Of a stretch of 64,000 nucleotides of DNA, positions 1 through 9,208 are shown in pieces; position 1 is the first letter of the stretch; the number at the start of each line of letters is the position of its first letter. The notes beneath the pieces were generated by a model that worked only from the letters and a program-made list of their open reading frames with translations, was not told the origin of the DNA and ran no database searches. The stretch is from contig JAFMCL010000007.1 in NCBI GenBank assembly GCA_017857815.1, forward strand, positions 1-64,000. Reading direction: 5' to 3'. Source of the DNA: Flavobacteriaceae bacterium. GTDB lineage: Bacteria; Bacteroidota; Bacteroidia; Flavobacteriales; Flavobacteriaceae. The position numbers and the translations under genes were made by a program.

Positions 1-59
1 GCAGCCCATCCGCCACTGATTCCTGTTCCAACGACAATTGCATCATATGTGTTTTTCAT
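1..59 (-). CDS. GMC-family oxidoreductase, N-terminal fragment
   Basis: Only the first 19 codons are inside the window and the gene runs off the left edge. They encode MKNTYDAIVVGTGISGGWAA, with the partial last codon included. The hydrophobic strand followed by GTGISGG is the dinucleotide-binding GxGxxG turn that opens FAD-dependent GMC oxidoreductases (gluconate/sorbose/choline dehydrogenase type). There is no signal peptide before the fold, although some family members use a separate exported subunit. The gene diverges from a TonB-dependent receptor. In Bacteroidota such oxidoreductases often sit beside ThuA-domain proteins and FucP-type permeases, both found within 10 kb here. The family call rests on a short stretch, so another Rossmann flavoprotein is possible. 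Confidence 0.6.
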   Translation of the reverse strand, partial: MKNTYDAIVVGTGISGGWA

Positions 60-281
60 AGATTGAATTATTGATTCTCATTTTTTTTATTTAAATATAT
101 AATAATGAATAGATCTTTCATTTGTTTTGAAGGAAAATTCATACAGCAATTATTTGTATTTCTACCCTAAATTTATTTCTCTTTAGTGCTAACCGTGCAC
201 CTTCACAATACTTTCTGAGTAGTTCAAATTTTCATATCGTCAATTATTAACTACATTTTAAGTTCCAAATCTTATAAAATT

Positions 282-3059
282 ATGAAAAAATTCATCTTCT
301 GTTGTATTTGTCTATCAAGCTTTTTAGTCACTTTTTTAACTTATGCTCAAAACAACATCCAGGGCTCTGTGTTAGATGCAGAAGGATACCCTCTTTATGG
401 TGCAAGTATTATAATTGAGAACACTACGCAAGGAACTACCACAGATCAAAATGGAGAATTTAGTATGATGACTACTGCTTCATTTCCGTTTAATATTGTT
501 GTGTCATTTATTGGATATAAGTCCCAAATCTATGAGGTTCTTGATCATAATTTTAACAAAATATCCCTAGCTCCTGGAAATGAATTTGATGAAATTATTG
601 TTTCTGCCTCAAGAAGGGCTGAAAAACTTCAAGAAGCTCCTGCTGCGGTATCTGTCATTACGGCTAAGGACGTTGCCCTGTCTGGAGGATCGATTTCGCC
701 ACTTAGAGCCTTGATCAACACACCAGGAGTTGAGTTGCAACAACAAACAGGCCAGCGTATAAATATAGCACTAAGGGGCAGCAGTGGGATTTTTTCCACC
801 GGAGTATTTCCCCTACTTGATTATCGCTCATTGATTTCTCCAGGGTTAGAGTATTTTGATTCTCAAAACTCACCATTAAATACAATCGATCTAGAACGAA
901 TTGAAGTTGTTTTAGGTCCAGGGTCTGCTTTATATGGACCAGATGTGACTACAGGAGTAGTCCATTTTATTTCAAAAGACCCTTTCAGGCACCCTGGAAC
1001 CACAATGGAATGGATTTATGGAGAAAGAAATACTTTTAAAAATGCATTCAGACACGCAGGTCACAACGAAAAAGAGACCTTTGGTTATAAATTAAACCTT
1101 AGGTATGGGAGTGGTAGAGATTTTACAATTGATCCCAACGACCCTGAGGACAAAAAAATTATTGATTTATTCAAGACTTCCGTAAATCGATCACAGATTA
1201 CAAGCCAAGGGAATGTAGATACAGACAAACAAGGAATAAAACTATTCGATATTCCTCAAGAACAGAAAGAAGAATATTGGGCTGCCGCTGCAAATGCTTC
1301 ACTCTATTTTCGTCCAAAACAAGGAATGGAAATTGTTACCTCCGGAGGATGGAACTCTGGGAATGCTATTTTTTACAATGACCTGGGAGAAGGTCAAGTT
1401 TATGGGAATGAATATTGGGCTCAAGCGCGATTCAAGTATAAGGGATGGTTTGCTCAATCCTATTATATTCTAAATGATGGAGGAAACGATAAGAATCCAA
1501 CATATCTTAACCGTACTGGAAATATAGTTCCATTAAAAAGAGGACATTATGAAGGTCAGATTCAATATAATTTTGATTTTAAAGAATTTTTAAATTCAGA
1601 ATGGACTGTAGGAGTTGATTATAGAGATGCAACGGCAGAAACACAAAACCATGTTTATGGGCGGAATGAAAACGATGATGATTACATCATTTTAGGAGGA
1701 TACGCCCAAGGGAAGTTCAAGCTAGGTTCAAAATTAGATTTATTTCTTGCAGGACGTTATGATGGGTACAACTTTACCGATGAAAAAACCTTTTCTCCGC
1801 GTGCCGCGATCGTTTTTAAGCCAAACAAAAATCATAACTTTAGATTGACCTTTAACAAAGCAGCAAACCCAATTCCTGCATCTGATATTTACTTTGATTT
1901 ACCCGTCCAAACCTATCCAGGAGTTTTAGATGTCTGGGTACTGGGAGCCAAGAATCCTTATTCGTTTGGTGCAAACCCTCAAATTGATTGGCTTATACCC
2001 GATGTCCCAAATACACCTTTTGCTGCAGGTTTTCCACTTGCTGCCGCATTTCAGGTTGTGAATGGTGATGTTTTAGCGGGTATAGAGGGAGAGTTAAGTA
2101 AAAACCCTCAACTTGCGTCACTAATTCCCTTGGTTCAGGGAGTACTTCAGAATGCTGTTCCTCAAGGCTTTGCCTCTGTAAATAGCATTAATGAAGCTGG
2201 AGAACCATTATTGCCAGAGAATGGACAAGGAAATTTGATTTCTTTTCTTACCTCCTATGAACTTGGTTATAAGGGATTGATCGGAGATCGATTTGCTTTT
2301 GGAGTTAATATTTATCATTTAAGAAATAAGGGCGGTGCAGGATTTCAACAAATTTCACCAATAATCAATATTGCTAATCTGGGCTCCGAATTAGCCGATG
2401 CCGTCACTGACTTAGCAATCCCTCAACTGGAACAAGGGTTGATTAATATGGGATTAGACTCCGCAACTGCAGCAGCGACAGTCGCTGGTTTGGCTCCTGA
2501 ATTGAATGCTGCTTATCAACTTGGGGGACAAGGATTTATTAATGCACTCCAAAGTGCTGGACTCCCATTTCACGGAGTTGTTGCTGCAGAGCAAAGTCCA
2601 GACCGAGAAGCTGCAAATTTGCTTTTTGGATATTTATCAAGAGATCCTAATCGTGTAAGTGAAGACTGGGGAGCTGAAGCTCATACTAAGTTTTTACTTA
2701 CAGATGATTTGGTTTTTAATGCAAATTACACTTGGTTTCAACTTTCTGATGGCGAACCAGGGGATTTAAATTTTCCTCAAAATAAAGTTAGGGTTGGGCT
2801 ACAATACAGTCCAGCAGGTAAGTTTAATGCCGCATTAAATTATCAGTGGGATCAAGGTTATAAATCAAATAATGCTAATTATGTTGGGAAAATTGATGCT
2901 AAATCTTTAGTTGACATAACACTTGGGTATCAACTTAGTAATGTTGTTAAGTTTCAACTTTCCGCTACGAATCTGTTCAACAACGAATTTAGAGCACTTC
3001 CTGGGTTTCCGAGAATTGGTAGAATTATTTCAGGAAGATTATTATTTAATTTTAATTAA
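282..3059 (+). CDS. TonB-dependent outer-membrane receptor with helical loop insertions
   Basis: A 925-residue outer-membrane receptor for energised uptake of an unknown ligand. Residues 1-22 form a signal peptide ending at YAQ. Residues about 26-105 are a carboxypeptidase-regulatory-like domain (IQGSVLDAEGYPLYGASI). A plug follows, starting near DEIIVSASRRAEKLQEAP with the usual VSVITAKDV strand and IEVVLGPGSALYGPD. The rest is a 22-strand-type barrel ending in an aromatic residue near the C-terminus (LLFNFN). Two stretches, about residues 595-646 and 703-786, are Ala/Leu/Gln-rich, look helical and are unusual for barrel loops. No SusD partner is adjacent, so this is not a SusC-type glycan importer by context. 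The stop codon overlaps that of the convergent receptor gene by 4 nt. The ligand cannot be read from sequence. Confidence 0.93.
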   Translation: MKKFIFCCICLSSFLVTFLTYAQNNIQGSVLDAEGYPLYGASIIIENTTQGTTTDQNGEFSMMTTASFPFNIVVSFIGYKSQIYEVLDHNFNKISLAPGNEFDEIIVSASRRAEKLQEAPAAVSVITAKDVALSGGSISPLRALINTPGVELQQQTGQRINIALRGSSGIFSTGVFPLLDYRSLISPGLEYFDSQNSPLNTIDLERIEVVLGPGSALYGPDVTTGVVHFISKDPFRHPGTTMEWIYGERNTFKNAFRHAGHNEKETFGYKLNLRYGSGRDFTIDPNDPEDKKIIDLFKTSVNRSQITSQGNVDTDKQGIKLFDIPQEQKEEYWAAAANASLYFRPKQGMEIVTSGGWNSGNAIFYNDLGEGQVYGNEYWAQARFKYKGWFAQSYYILNDGGNDKNPTYLNRTGNIVPLKRGHYEGQIQYNFDFKEFLNSEWTVGVDYRDATAETQNHVYGRNENDDDYIILGGYAQGKFKLGSKLDLFLAGRYDGYNFTDEKTFSPRAAIVFKPNKNHNFRLTFNKAANPIPASDIYFDLPVQTYPGVLDVWVLGAKNPYSFGANPQIDWLIPDVPNTPFAAGFPLAAAFQVVNGDVLAGIEGELSKNPQLASLIPLVQGVLQNAVPQGFASVNSINEAGEPLLPENGQGNLISFLTSYELGYKGLIGDRFAFGVNIYHLRNKGGAGFQQISPIINIANLGSELADAVTDLAIPQLEQGLINMGLDSATAAATVAGLAPELNAAYQLGGQGFINALQSAGLPFHGVVAAEQSPDREAANLLFGYLSRDPNRVSEDWGAEAHTKFLLTDDLVFNANYTWFQLSDGEPGDLNFPQNKVRVGLQYSPAGKFNAALNYQWDQGYKSNNANYVGKIDAKSLVDITLGYQLSNVVKFQLSATNLFNNEFRALPGFPRIGRIISGRLLFNFN

Positions 3060-5422
3060 AAACGCTTTTGACCTGAGAATTCCATGGCTTCTCCCTTTCC
3101 AAATCCGTAGCTGAATCCTAGAACAACAAATCTACCTCGTGCATAATAATTGTAGGTTGAAAAATCATTTTGAATGTTTGTTCTTTCTCGTATGTTTGAG
3201 GCAAAAAGGTCTCTTATGCTTAGGTTAAGAACTCCTTTTCCTTTAATGATTTTTTGTCTTGCCCCTAGGTCTAAAAATAAATTATCAGCGCTATTACTCT
3301 GAAGACTCTTGGTTTTTGACAAGTATTGAATAGTTGTTTCAAGATCTAAATTTTTTGATGCTTTATATTTAGTCATAAACTTAGACCTAAATTGATCTGC
3401 ATCAAAATCAAAAGAGCTGGATTCAAAGCTACCTTTGCGTTTAAAATATCCGTAATTAAAATCTCCATTGAGGGTGAATTTTTCATTCAAACTAACTTTT
3501 CCATTCCACTCGATACCCGTTGAGCGCTTGGTTCCTAAATTATTGGGACTGGTTGTGTTTATTCCATTTTGAAAATCAGAAATGTATTCAATTACATCAT
3601 TGGTAAACAATTGATAAACACTCATGTTCATCGAGAATCCTCCGGTAGTAAATATGCTAGTGATTTCGTAAGAGTCAGAATATTCGGGTCGTAAATCTGG
3701 ATTTCCTCTTCGGATACTATAGGTATTTCGAATATTGAAAAAAGGGTTCAGGCTCCAAAGTCCAGGTCTGTTAATTCTTCTAGAGTAACCAACTTGAATA
3801 GAAACTCCTTCTGCAATTTTTAAGGAGCTATGGAACGTGGGAAAAAGGTCGTTAAAGTTTTGATCACTTTTAGTTCCATCATTTAATAAAAGAATATTCA
3901 ATTTAGTTCCTTCTGATCTCAAGCCAAACATCACTCCCCATTTGTCTGATTCGTAAGCCAGCGTACCATAAACGCCAAGGACCTTTTGATCGTATTCAAA
4001 CACATTGGTTAAGCCATCATCTTGTACCCAAACCCCGCCTGTAAAATCACGCACACTATAATCATTGCTAATGTCATTGATTAGATAATTTATGCCAGTC
4101 TCTCCCGTCCATTCTTCATTAAAAGGTTTGGTGTAGTCCAGTTTAAAAGTATATTTCGATTCTTCAAACTTGGTGTCTGTTTCTTGATTTTGAAAAGGAT
4201 TTACACCTGATATTGCAGTATTGTAAAATTCAGAAGATTGATCTTTACTAAAAAGGTTTCCTGTAGCGCTTAACAATAAATCATGGTCTTCATTGTCCTC
4301 AAAATCTTTCTTATAAATGAACTCATATTGAAATTTAGGATTGGTGGCTTCGGTCACTTCTTCTCTGTTCCAGTAGGATGTTAATACGTCTTCAGCATCA
4401 TATATTCTAACATCGATGTCAGAGGGTTGATCTTCAATCTCATAAGCGTAGTGGCCTGTTAGGGTGATTACATTGTTCTCATTTATGTGATAATCTGTTC
4501 CCAAAATTACATTAATGAATTCTTCATTTCTATTCTCATTTCCTTCAGTGAAAGTTGAAATATTATTGATCAAATCCCTGTTAATGACCTTTTGTCTGCT
4601 GGGTTGCTCGCGATATCCATATCCCAATTGGCTGAACAGATTAAACTTTTCAGTTCGTCGGTTCAGGCTCAGACCCAAGCTGTGATTGTCGGGGACTCCC
4701 GTATTCAACGTAATCGATCCATTGATGCCTTCACGATCGTCTTTTTTAATGATAATATTTATTATACCTGCAGTTCCAGAAGCATCATACTTGGCAGAAG
4801 GGTTGGTGATGACCTCAATTTTATCGATCATTTCAGCAGTTATCGTTCCTAATGCATTTCCTTGGTCACTTGCCAAAACGGAAGGTTTCCCGTTGATTAA
4901 AATTTGAACACCACTGTTTCCTCTCAAACTGATGTCTCCTTCAATATTTACATTTACAGAAGGAACATTATTTAACACTTCCAGTGCACTAGCACCCGTA
5001 CTGCTTAGATCTTTTCCTACATTAAAAACTCTTTTATCGAGTTTAAATTCGGTTTGAGACCGTTCGGCTCTTACTTCAACTTCTTCTAAGCTTTGGCTGT
5101 CTTCTCCAAGTGTGATGACACCTAAATCAATGACACCATTGTTAATTTTAAAATCCTCATATCGAACTGTTTTAAAACCGATAAAACTAATCTCTACGTA
5201 AAAATCAATATTGTCGGTTGTCAATCGGAATGAACCATCGTCTAATGAGGTTGAACCACTCAGAGGTTGCTGTGACAATTTATCTCCAATTAGGATGGTT
5301 GCAAACGCTATGGGTTGTGAGGATAACTTTTCAACCACGCTTCCTTTTATCACTAAATTTTTGTTTTGAGAAACCAGTGATGTACAACTCAAAAGCAAGC
5401 TTATTAATATAGTATTTTTCAT
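3056..5422 (-). CDS. Outer-membrane beta-barrel family (TonB-receptor-like) protein
   Basis: A 788-residue protein from the ATG at 5422. An in-frame TTG ten codons upstream is less likely because the signal peptide MKNTILISLLLSCTSLVSQ begins at the ATG. Domain order is a signal peptide, a carboxypeptidase-regulatory-like domain (IKGSVVEKLSSQPIAFATIL), a plug-like domain with the conserved LRGNSGVQILINGKPS and IEVITNPSAKYDASGTAGII segments, and a long barrel of the OMP_b-brl_3 type ending in Phe. This family is widespread in Bacteroidota and its substrates are mostly unknown. The protein lacks a clear canonical TonB box. It converges on the neighbouring TonB receptor with overlapping stop codons, so the two are not co-transcribed. 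Confidence 0.9.
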   Translation of the reverse strand: MKNTILISLLLSCTSLVSQNKNLVIKGSVVEKLSSQPIAFATILIGDKLSQQPLSGSTSLDDGSFRLTTDNIDFYVEISFIGFKTVRYEDFKINNGVIDLGVITLGEDSQSLEEVEVRAERSQTEFKLDKRVFNVGKDLSSTGASALEVLNNVPSVNVNIEGDISLRGNSGVQILINGKPSVLASDQGNALGTITAEMIDKIEVITNPSAKYDASGTAGIINIIIKKDDREGINGSITLNTGVPDNHSLGLSLNRRTEKFNLFSQLGYGYREQPSRQKVINRDLINNISTFTEGNENRNEEFINVILGTDYHINENNVITLTGHYAYEIEDQPSDIDVRIYDAEDVLTSYWNREEVTEATNPKFQYEFIYKKDFEDNEDHDLLLSATGNLFSKDQSSEFYNTAISGVNPFQNQETDTKFEESKYTFKLDYTKPFNEEWTGETGINYLINDISNDYSVRDFTGGVWVQDDGLTNVFEYDQKVLGVYGTLAYESDKWGVMFGLRSEGTKLNILLLNDGTKSDQNFNDLFPTFHSSLKIAEGVSIQVGYSRRINRPGLWSLNPFFNIRNTYSIRRGNPDLRPEYSDSYEITSIFTTGGFSMNMSVYQLFTNDVIEYISDFQNGINTTSPNNLGTKRSTGIEWNGKVSLNEKFTLNGDFNYGYFKRKGSFESSSFDFDADQFRSKFMTKYKASKNLDLETTIQYLSKTKSLQSNSADNLFLDLGARQKIIKGKGVLNLSIRDLFASNIRERTNIQNDFSTYNYYARGRFVVLGFSYGFGKGEAMEFSGQKRF

Positions 5423-5604
5423 TAAGTTTTTAAAAGGACTTAGACAAAACAAAAATATAAAGGTTTAATTTATATCTCTAAGAAAAGTAGTTGAATATAA
5501 TTCAACACCTCTAAAACAAGGCTGATCAAAAACTGTTACTTCCTGCTGATCATCAAAGTCTTGCAAAGCTATTAAAAAAAAAAGCATATCATACAGCCTA
5601 TATT

Positions 5605-5838
5605 GAAGAATAAGCAAAAAGTGGTGTTTTGTTTAGTTTGATGCTCTGCTGAGGTCCACCACATGGATCTTATGAAATTGCCCCAAAAGAGTTTCGAGAT
5701 TTATATAAAAATACCGATATACAGTTAAGGCCAAATATTCCAGATAAATTATCTAAAAAGGCAAAAAAATAATCAAAGGATATTATGCACATTGCTCGGC
5801 GCTTGATGGTTATATCAAACGCGACAGTATCATATAAA
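5605..5838 (+). pseudogene. Decayed S1-family sulfatase fragment
   Basis: No open frame survives, but two adjoining frames read as the middle of a formylglycine-dependent sulfatase. From 5605 the frame gives a degraded KSGVLFSLMLC, then TGA at 5650-5652 where the family has Trp or Gly, then GPPHGSYEIAPKEFRDLYKN and TDIQLRPNIPDKLSKKAKK and a stop at 5770. Moving one base at the seven-A run 5763-5769 continues as IIKGYYAHCSALDGYI. GPPH, LRPNxP and YYAHxSALD are hallmark segments of bacterial sulfatases that act on sulfated glycans. The active-site CxPSR region is not found upstream, so the gene is truncated as well as frameshifted. It lies between the receptors and the ThuA gene and probably recalls a once larger polysaccharide locus. 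Confidence 0.65.
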
Positions 5839-6502
5839 AACTAGGGGAAAATTTTTGATGATGTATTAATTTTAGAGGCAACAATACCTGCAAGAAACTG
5901 CTTGTTCTCGTCTACTTTGGAAATCTGAGAGGATTTTCGATTGGGTGTGTATTTGTAAAATTTATCACTAACCCATTAAAACACGTAAATGGTCGAGGTG
6001 GTAAAAAACAGTTCTTTTCTGAATCTTGTAAATGTTTTAAAACTGACACCCACGTATCCTACCGATCATTAATTTGATAGATTCCAACTTTTCATGATGG
6101 ATTGAATCTATGGTAGATCAAAACTCATCTGAGTTTTTGGATTTACTAGATCCAAAACAAAAAAATTTATATGACCTTGTATGATTAATTTGACAAAGAA
6201 TTGAGTGTTGATTCTTCTAAACGCTAAGGATTATTTTAGGAAGGAAATACATTTTTTTTCATCTGTAAGAATGATAAATGACGTATTGATTTTAGAATTA
6301 TTTATCGTAAAAACCTGCCGAATAATTATGCATGGAAAAGAAAAATTTATAACAATAGATTGGTAGAACCAAAAGTAGACTTCATGTGATGTAAGATTAA
6401 GAAATATAATTACTGAAAATTGAATGTAAATATTATGATGTTTTTAGAGTATATTTAAAGAAATAATATTATAGTTAAACATATAAAAATAAATACTTAA
6501 CA
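5839..6502. other. Gene-free stretch, probably further decayed sulfatase sequence
   Basis: No convincing gene. Stops are frequent in all frames. A possible trace of a sulfatase C-terminus (KQKNLYDLV, near 6157-6183) suggests the decay extends this far, but the middle is unrecognisable. A 20-nt stretch near 5856 recurs with about three changes near 6277 and reads NDVLIL-like. I cannot assign either copy. The last 80 bases are very AT-rich and form the upstream region of the ThuA-domain gene. Confidence 0.4.
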
Positions 6503-7264
6503 ATGAACAAATCAATTTTCATTCTTGGCATCTTATTAATTGGTATTTTATTATTTTCTTTCTCGTATGTAAGCAAAGAAATCGAAAATGACTCACTTAA
6601 CGTATTGGTTTTCAGTAAAACTGAAGGGTACAGGCATGATAACATCAAAATAGGTGTTGCGGGATTTAGAACATTAGCGGCCAAGAAAAGCTGGAAAATG
6701 ACTACTACCGAGGATGCTTCTTATTTTAATAATAAATTCTTGTCAAAAGTTGATGTCGTTATTTTCTTTAATACAACTGGAGACGTTTTAAACAGCTCAC
6801 AAGAAATTGCGCTTGAGGCGTTCATAAAAAATGGCGGTGGATTTTTAGGAATTCATGCTGCTGCTGATACAGAATATGATTGGCCATTCTATCAAGAACT
6901 GATTGCAGCTCATTTTGCAAGTCATCCTCGAACGCAACATGCCCGACTGATTGTTCATCAGGAAACGAATCACCCTGCGATTGGTCACTTGGGAAATGAA
7001 TGGTTATTGAGGGATGAATGGTATTTTTTTAAGGAACCCCTTAAATCTCATGCAACTTTGTTGATGGAAGTAGATGACAGTTCTCTTTCAGGTAAAATTC
7101 CATTAATACAAGTACATCCGATTGCGTGGGCACATGAAAAGTTTGGTGGGAGAGCAATGTATACTGGAATTGGACATACTGCTGAACAGTTTTCAGATCC
7201 AGTTTATTTGGAACATATTACCCGAAGTATTGAATGGGTGGGTGAAAATGCTGTAAAAAAATAA
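6503..7264 (+). CDS. ThuA-like domain protein
   Basis: 253 residues with an N-terminal membrane anchor or signal segment (about 5-24), followed by a ThuA-like domain of glutamine-amidotransferase-like fold. Diagnostic segments are NVLVFSKTEGYRHDNI, the strand VVIFFNTTGDVL, GGGFLGIHAAADTEYDWPF, RDEWYFF and the C-terminal GGRAMYTGIGHTAEQFSDP. ThuA proteins are tied genetically to disaccharide utilisation (trehalose/sucrose in rhizobia) and are common in Bacteroidota and Planctomycetota carbohydrate loci. The biochemical role remains poorly defined. The neighbouring GMC oxidoreductase start, FucP-like permease and GH78 enzyme fit a sugar-oxidation setting. A strong inverted repeat follows the stop codon immediately. 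Confidence 0.88.
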   Translation: MNKSIFILGILLIGILLFSFSYVSKEIENDSLNVLVFSKTEGYRHDNIKIGVAGFRTLAAKKSWKMTTTEDASYFNNKFLSKVDVVIFFNTTGDVLNSSQEIALEAFIKNGGGFLGIHAAADTEYDWPFYQELIAAHFASHPRTQHARLIVHQETNHPAIGHLGNEWLLRDEWYFFKEPLKSHATLLMEVDDSSLSGKIPLIQVHPIAWAHEKFGGRAMYTGIGHTAEQFSDPVYLEHITRSIEWVGENAVKK

Positions 7265-7322
7265 ACCTGTTTAATAATTAATGTATTCTTGAAAATTATC
7301 AAGATCCAATTATTAAACAGGT
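7265..7322. terminator. Nested inverted repeat between convergent genes
   Basis: A perfect 15-bp inverted repeat (7265-7279 ACCTGTTTAATAATT against 7308-7322) encloses a second small stem, TCTTG/CAAGA, in the 28-nt loop. It sits directly after the ThuA-domain gene and before the end of the convergent cold-shock gene. A further AAATCTT/AAGATTT pair lies at 7331-7350. The symmetry suits a bidirectional transcription terminator, although there is no long U tract and the outer stem is AT-rich. Confidence 0.6.
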
Positions 7323-7369
7323 GATATTTTAAATCTTTAGGTTAAGATTTAAGAATCTTTATGAGCTGA

Positions 7370-7561
7370 TTAAGCTACTCTAACGTTAATTGCGCTAGGT
7401 CCTTTGTCAGTTGATTCTAAATCATAACTAACTTTGTCACCTTCATTGATGTCATCAACTAGATTATTTGCGTGTACAAATACATCCTTTTCTCCTGAAT
7501 CTGGAGTAATGAATCCAAAGCCTTTATTGTTGTTAAAAAATTTTACTGTTCCGTTATTCAT
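7370..7561 (-). CDS. csp: Cold-shock domain protein (CspA family)
   Basis: A 63-residue single OB-fold cold-shock protein that binds single-stranded RNA/DNA and loosens mRNA structure. Both RNA-binding motifs are intact: RNP1 as KGFGFI (residues about 13-18) and RNP2 as DVFVH (about 27-31). The start [18 protein letters not shown] is typical of the family and the length is normal. A gene-free AT-rich leader of nearly 290 bases lies upstream, compatible with the long structured 5' UTR that many csp mRNAs use for temperature control, but no specific element can be proved. The gene ends facing the ThuA-domain gene across the inverted repeat. Confidence 0.95.
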   Translation of the reverse strand: MNNGTVKFFNNNKGFGFITPDSGEKDVFVHANNLVDDINEGDKVSYDLESTDKGPSAINVRVA

Positions 7562-7847
7562 CTTATATATTTTTATTAATAGAAGTGCGAAGATAGTGCT
7601 TTATAAGCTGTTAAGATGAAAAAAAATTAAATAAATGAATTTTTTTCAAATATTATGTAAATATCATCTTTATTTTAGATTGAAATCTTCGCCAATTAAA
7701 GTTTCCAATTAACCTAAGTTGGGTTAAGAAAGTGTAATGGTAATGCTTAATACATGGCTTCTTTAATTTTATAAAAATAAAAATTTAACGGAATAAAATA
7801 GGAGGGGAGCAAAAAAAAATAATGTAATTTCTTACAGTATTCTGGGG
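7562..7847. promoter_or_regulatory. Upstream/leader region of the cold-shock gene
   Basis: 286 very AT-rich bases without an ORF, lying between the start of csp and the end of the FucP-like permease gene (both on the minus strand). They must contain the csp promoter and probably a long leader. I see no clear TAnnTTTG box or riboswitch here. Confidence 0.35.
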
Positions 7848-9173
7848 TTAAACGTTTGTAAGGCTTTTTATGTTTGTGTATCCATAATATCCAACAAAAG
7901 CCAAACAGATGGCCGGAAGTATAAATGAAAGGTTTATTTCAGGAATATACCCCAGCAGACTGAGATCATTAAAACCATCACCACCCAAATCTAGAATTGC
8001 TGCTTGCAGGATCGGCATTAGAGCACCTCCCACAATGGCCATAACCAAACCGGCTGAACCAATTTTGACTTCATCACCCATGTCTTTTAATGCAATACCA
8101 TAAATTGTGGGGAACATGATGGACATAAATACAGAAATACCGACCAAAGAAAGGAGTCCCATCATACCGGGAAATATTACAGCTCCGATACTTGCCAAAG
8201 CCCCTCCAACTCCAAAGAACATTAAAACTTTTGGCGGATCAATGTTCTTCATCACAGCAGTGCCAATCCATCTACCTGTTAAAAACAAGACCATAGCTGC
8301 CACGTTATAATTGGTTGCCGTAATATTCCAACCAGTCACCTCGTTTAAATTGTCAACGTAATGGAAAATATAAGTCCAGCACATGATCTGAGAACCTACG
8401 CAAGCTGCTTGTGCGAGAACCCCCATTTTATAACTTTTATTTGTAAATAATTTTGACAATGAATTAGAGACACTCATAATATCTTGTGTATGTGTTTTCG
8501 GAATTTTAGTAAACACAATTATCGACATAATTATTAAAACCAATACGCCTAAACTTAAATAAGGAATACTAATTATGCTTAAATCATTTTCTCGTATTGC
8601 TGCCAATTCATTTAATGATAAAGCATTATAAGCTGTGGAAGAATAATCATCTGAACGGAGCGCAGATAAAACAAAAACTTGCGCAATAATCATTCCGGTT
8701 AATGAACCCACAGGATTAAAAGCTTGTGCCAAATTTAAACGTTGGGTAGCTGTTCGCTTATCTCCTAAAGCTAAAATCAAAGGGTTTGCGGTTGTTTCTA
8801 AAAACGCCAATCCACAGGTAATGACCCATAATGAAATTAAAAAAAAATTAAACTCTTCATAGATTGCTGCTGGGTAAAACAGAAAAGCACCTATTGCATA
8901 GAGCATTAAGCCTAAAATAATTCCAGATTTATAACTAAAGCGCCTAATGAATAGTGCAGCAGGAAATGCCATGAAAAAATATCCAAAATAAAATGCAAAT
9001 TGTACTAAAGAGGATTGAATGTTTGATAATTCAGGCATTACTTTTTTAAATGCCGACACCATAGGATTAGTCAAATCATTAGCAATACCCCATAAAGCAA
9101 ACAATGACGTGATAACAATAAAAGGAAATAATAACTCTTTTGTAACAATCGGAATACGTTCTTTTTTGCTCAA
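7848..9173 (-). CDS. FucP-like MFS sugar:H+ symporter
   Basis: A 441-residue inner-membrane permease of the major facilitator superfamily with about 12 hydrophobic segments. The N-terminal FALWGIANDLTNPMVSAFKK, FGYFFMAFPAALFIRRFSYK and FLETTANPLILALGD segments are typical of the L-fucose/glucose/galactose FHS family (FucP). These proteins import a monosaccharide with protons. The gene is last in a leftward run, 35 bp after the DUF1552 gene. Together with the GH78 enzyme this suggests a deoxy-hexose such as L-rhamnose or L-fucose as substrate, but that is inference from context, because FucP homologues also carry other hexoses. Confidence 0.88.
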   Translation of the reverse strand: MSKKERIPIVTKELLFPFIVITSLFALWGIANDLTNPMVSAFKKVMPELSNIQSSLVQFAFYFGYFFMAFPAALFIRRFSYKSGIILGLMLYAIGAFLFYPAAIYEEFNFFLISLWVITCGLAFLETTANPLILALGDKRTATQRLNLAQAFNPVGSLTGMIIAQVFVLSALRSDDYSSTAYNALSLNELAAIRENDLSIISIPYLSLGVLVLIIMSIIVFTKIPKTHTQDIMSVSNSLSKLFTNKSYKMGVLAQAACVGSQIMCWTYIFHYVDNLNEVTGWNITATNYNVAAMVLFLTGRWIGTAVMKNIDPPKVLMFFGVGGALASIGAVIFPGMMGLLSLVGISVFMSIMFPTIYGIALKDMGDEVKIGSAGLVMAIVGGALMPILQAAILDLGGDGFNDLSLLGYIPEINLSFILPAICLAFVGYYGYTNIKSLTNV

Positions 9174-9208
9174 ATCATATACTTTAAATATTACAAATAT
9201 TATTTTTC

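Noticed and set aside
282-3059. SusC/SusD glycan-import pair
   Set aside because: The receptor lacks a SusD neighbour and the SusC length and N-terminal signature, so I did not call a SusCD polysaccharide utilisation locus.
5856-6302. Short repeated segment at 5856 and 6277
   Set aside because: About 17 of 20 bases match, but in decayed AT-rich DNA this is weak and cannot be tied to an element.
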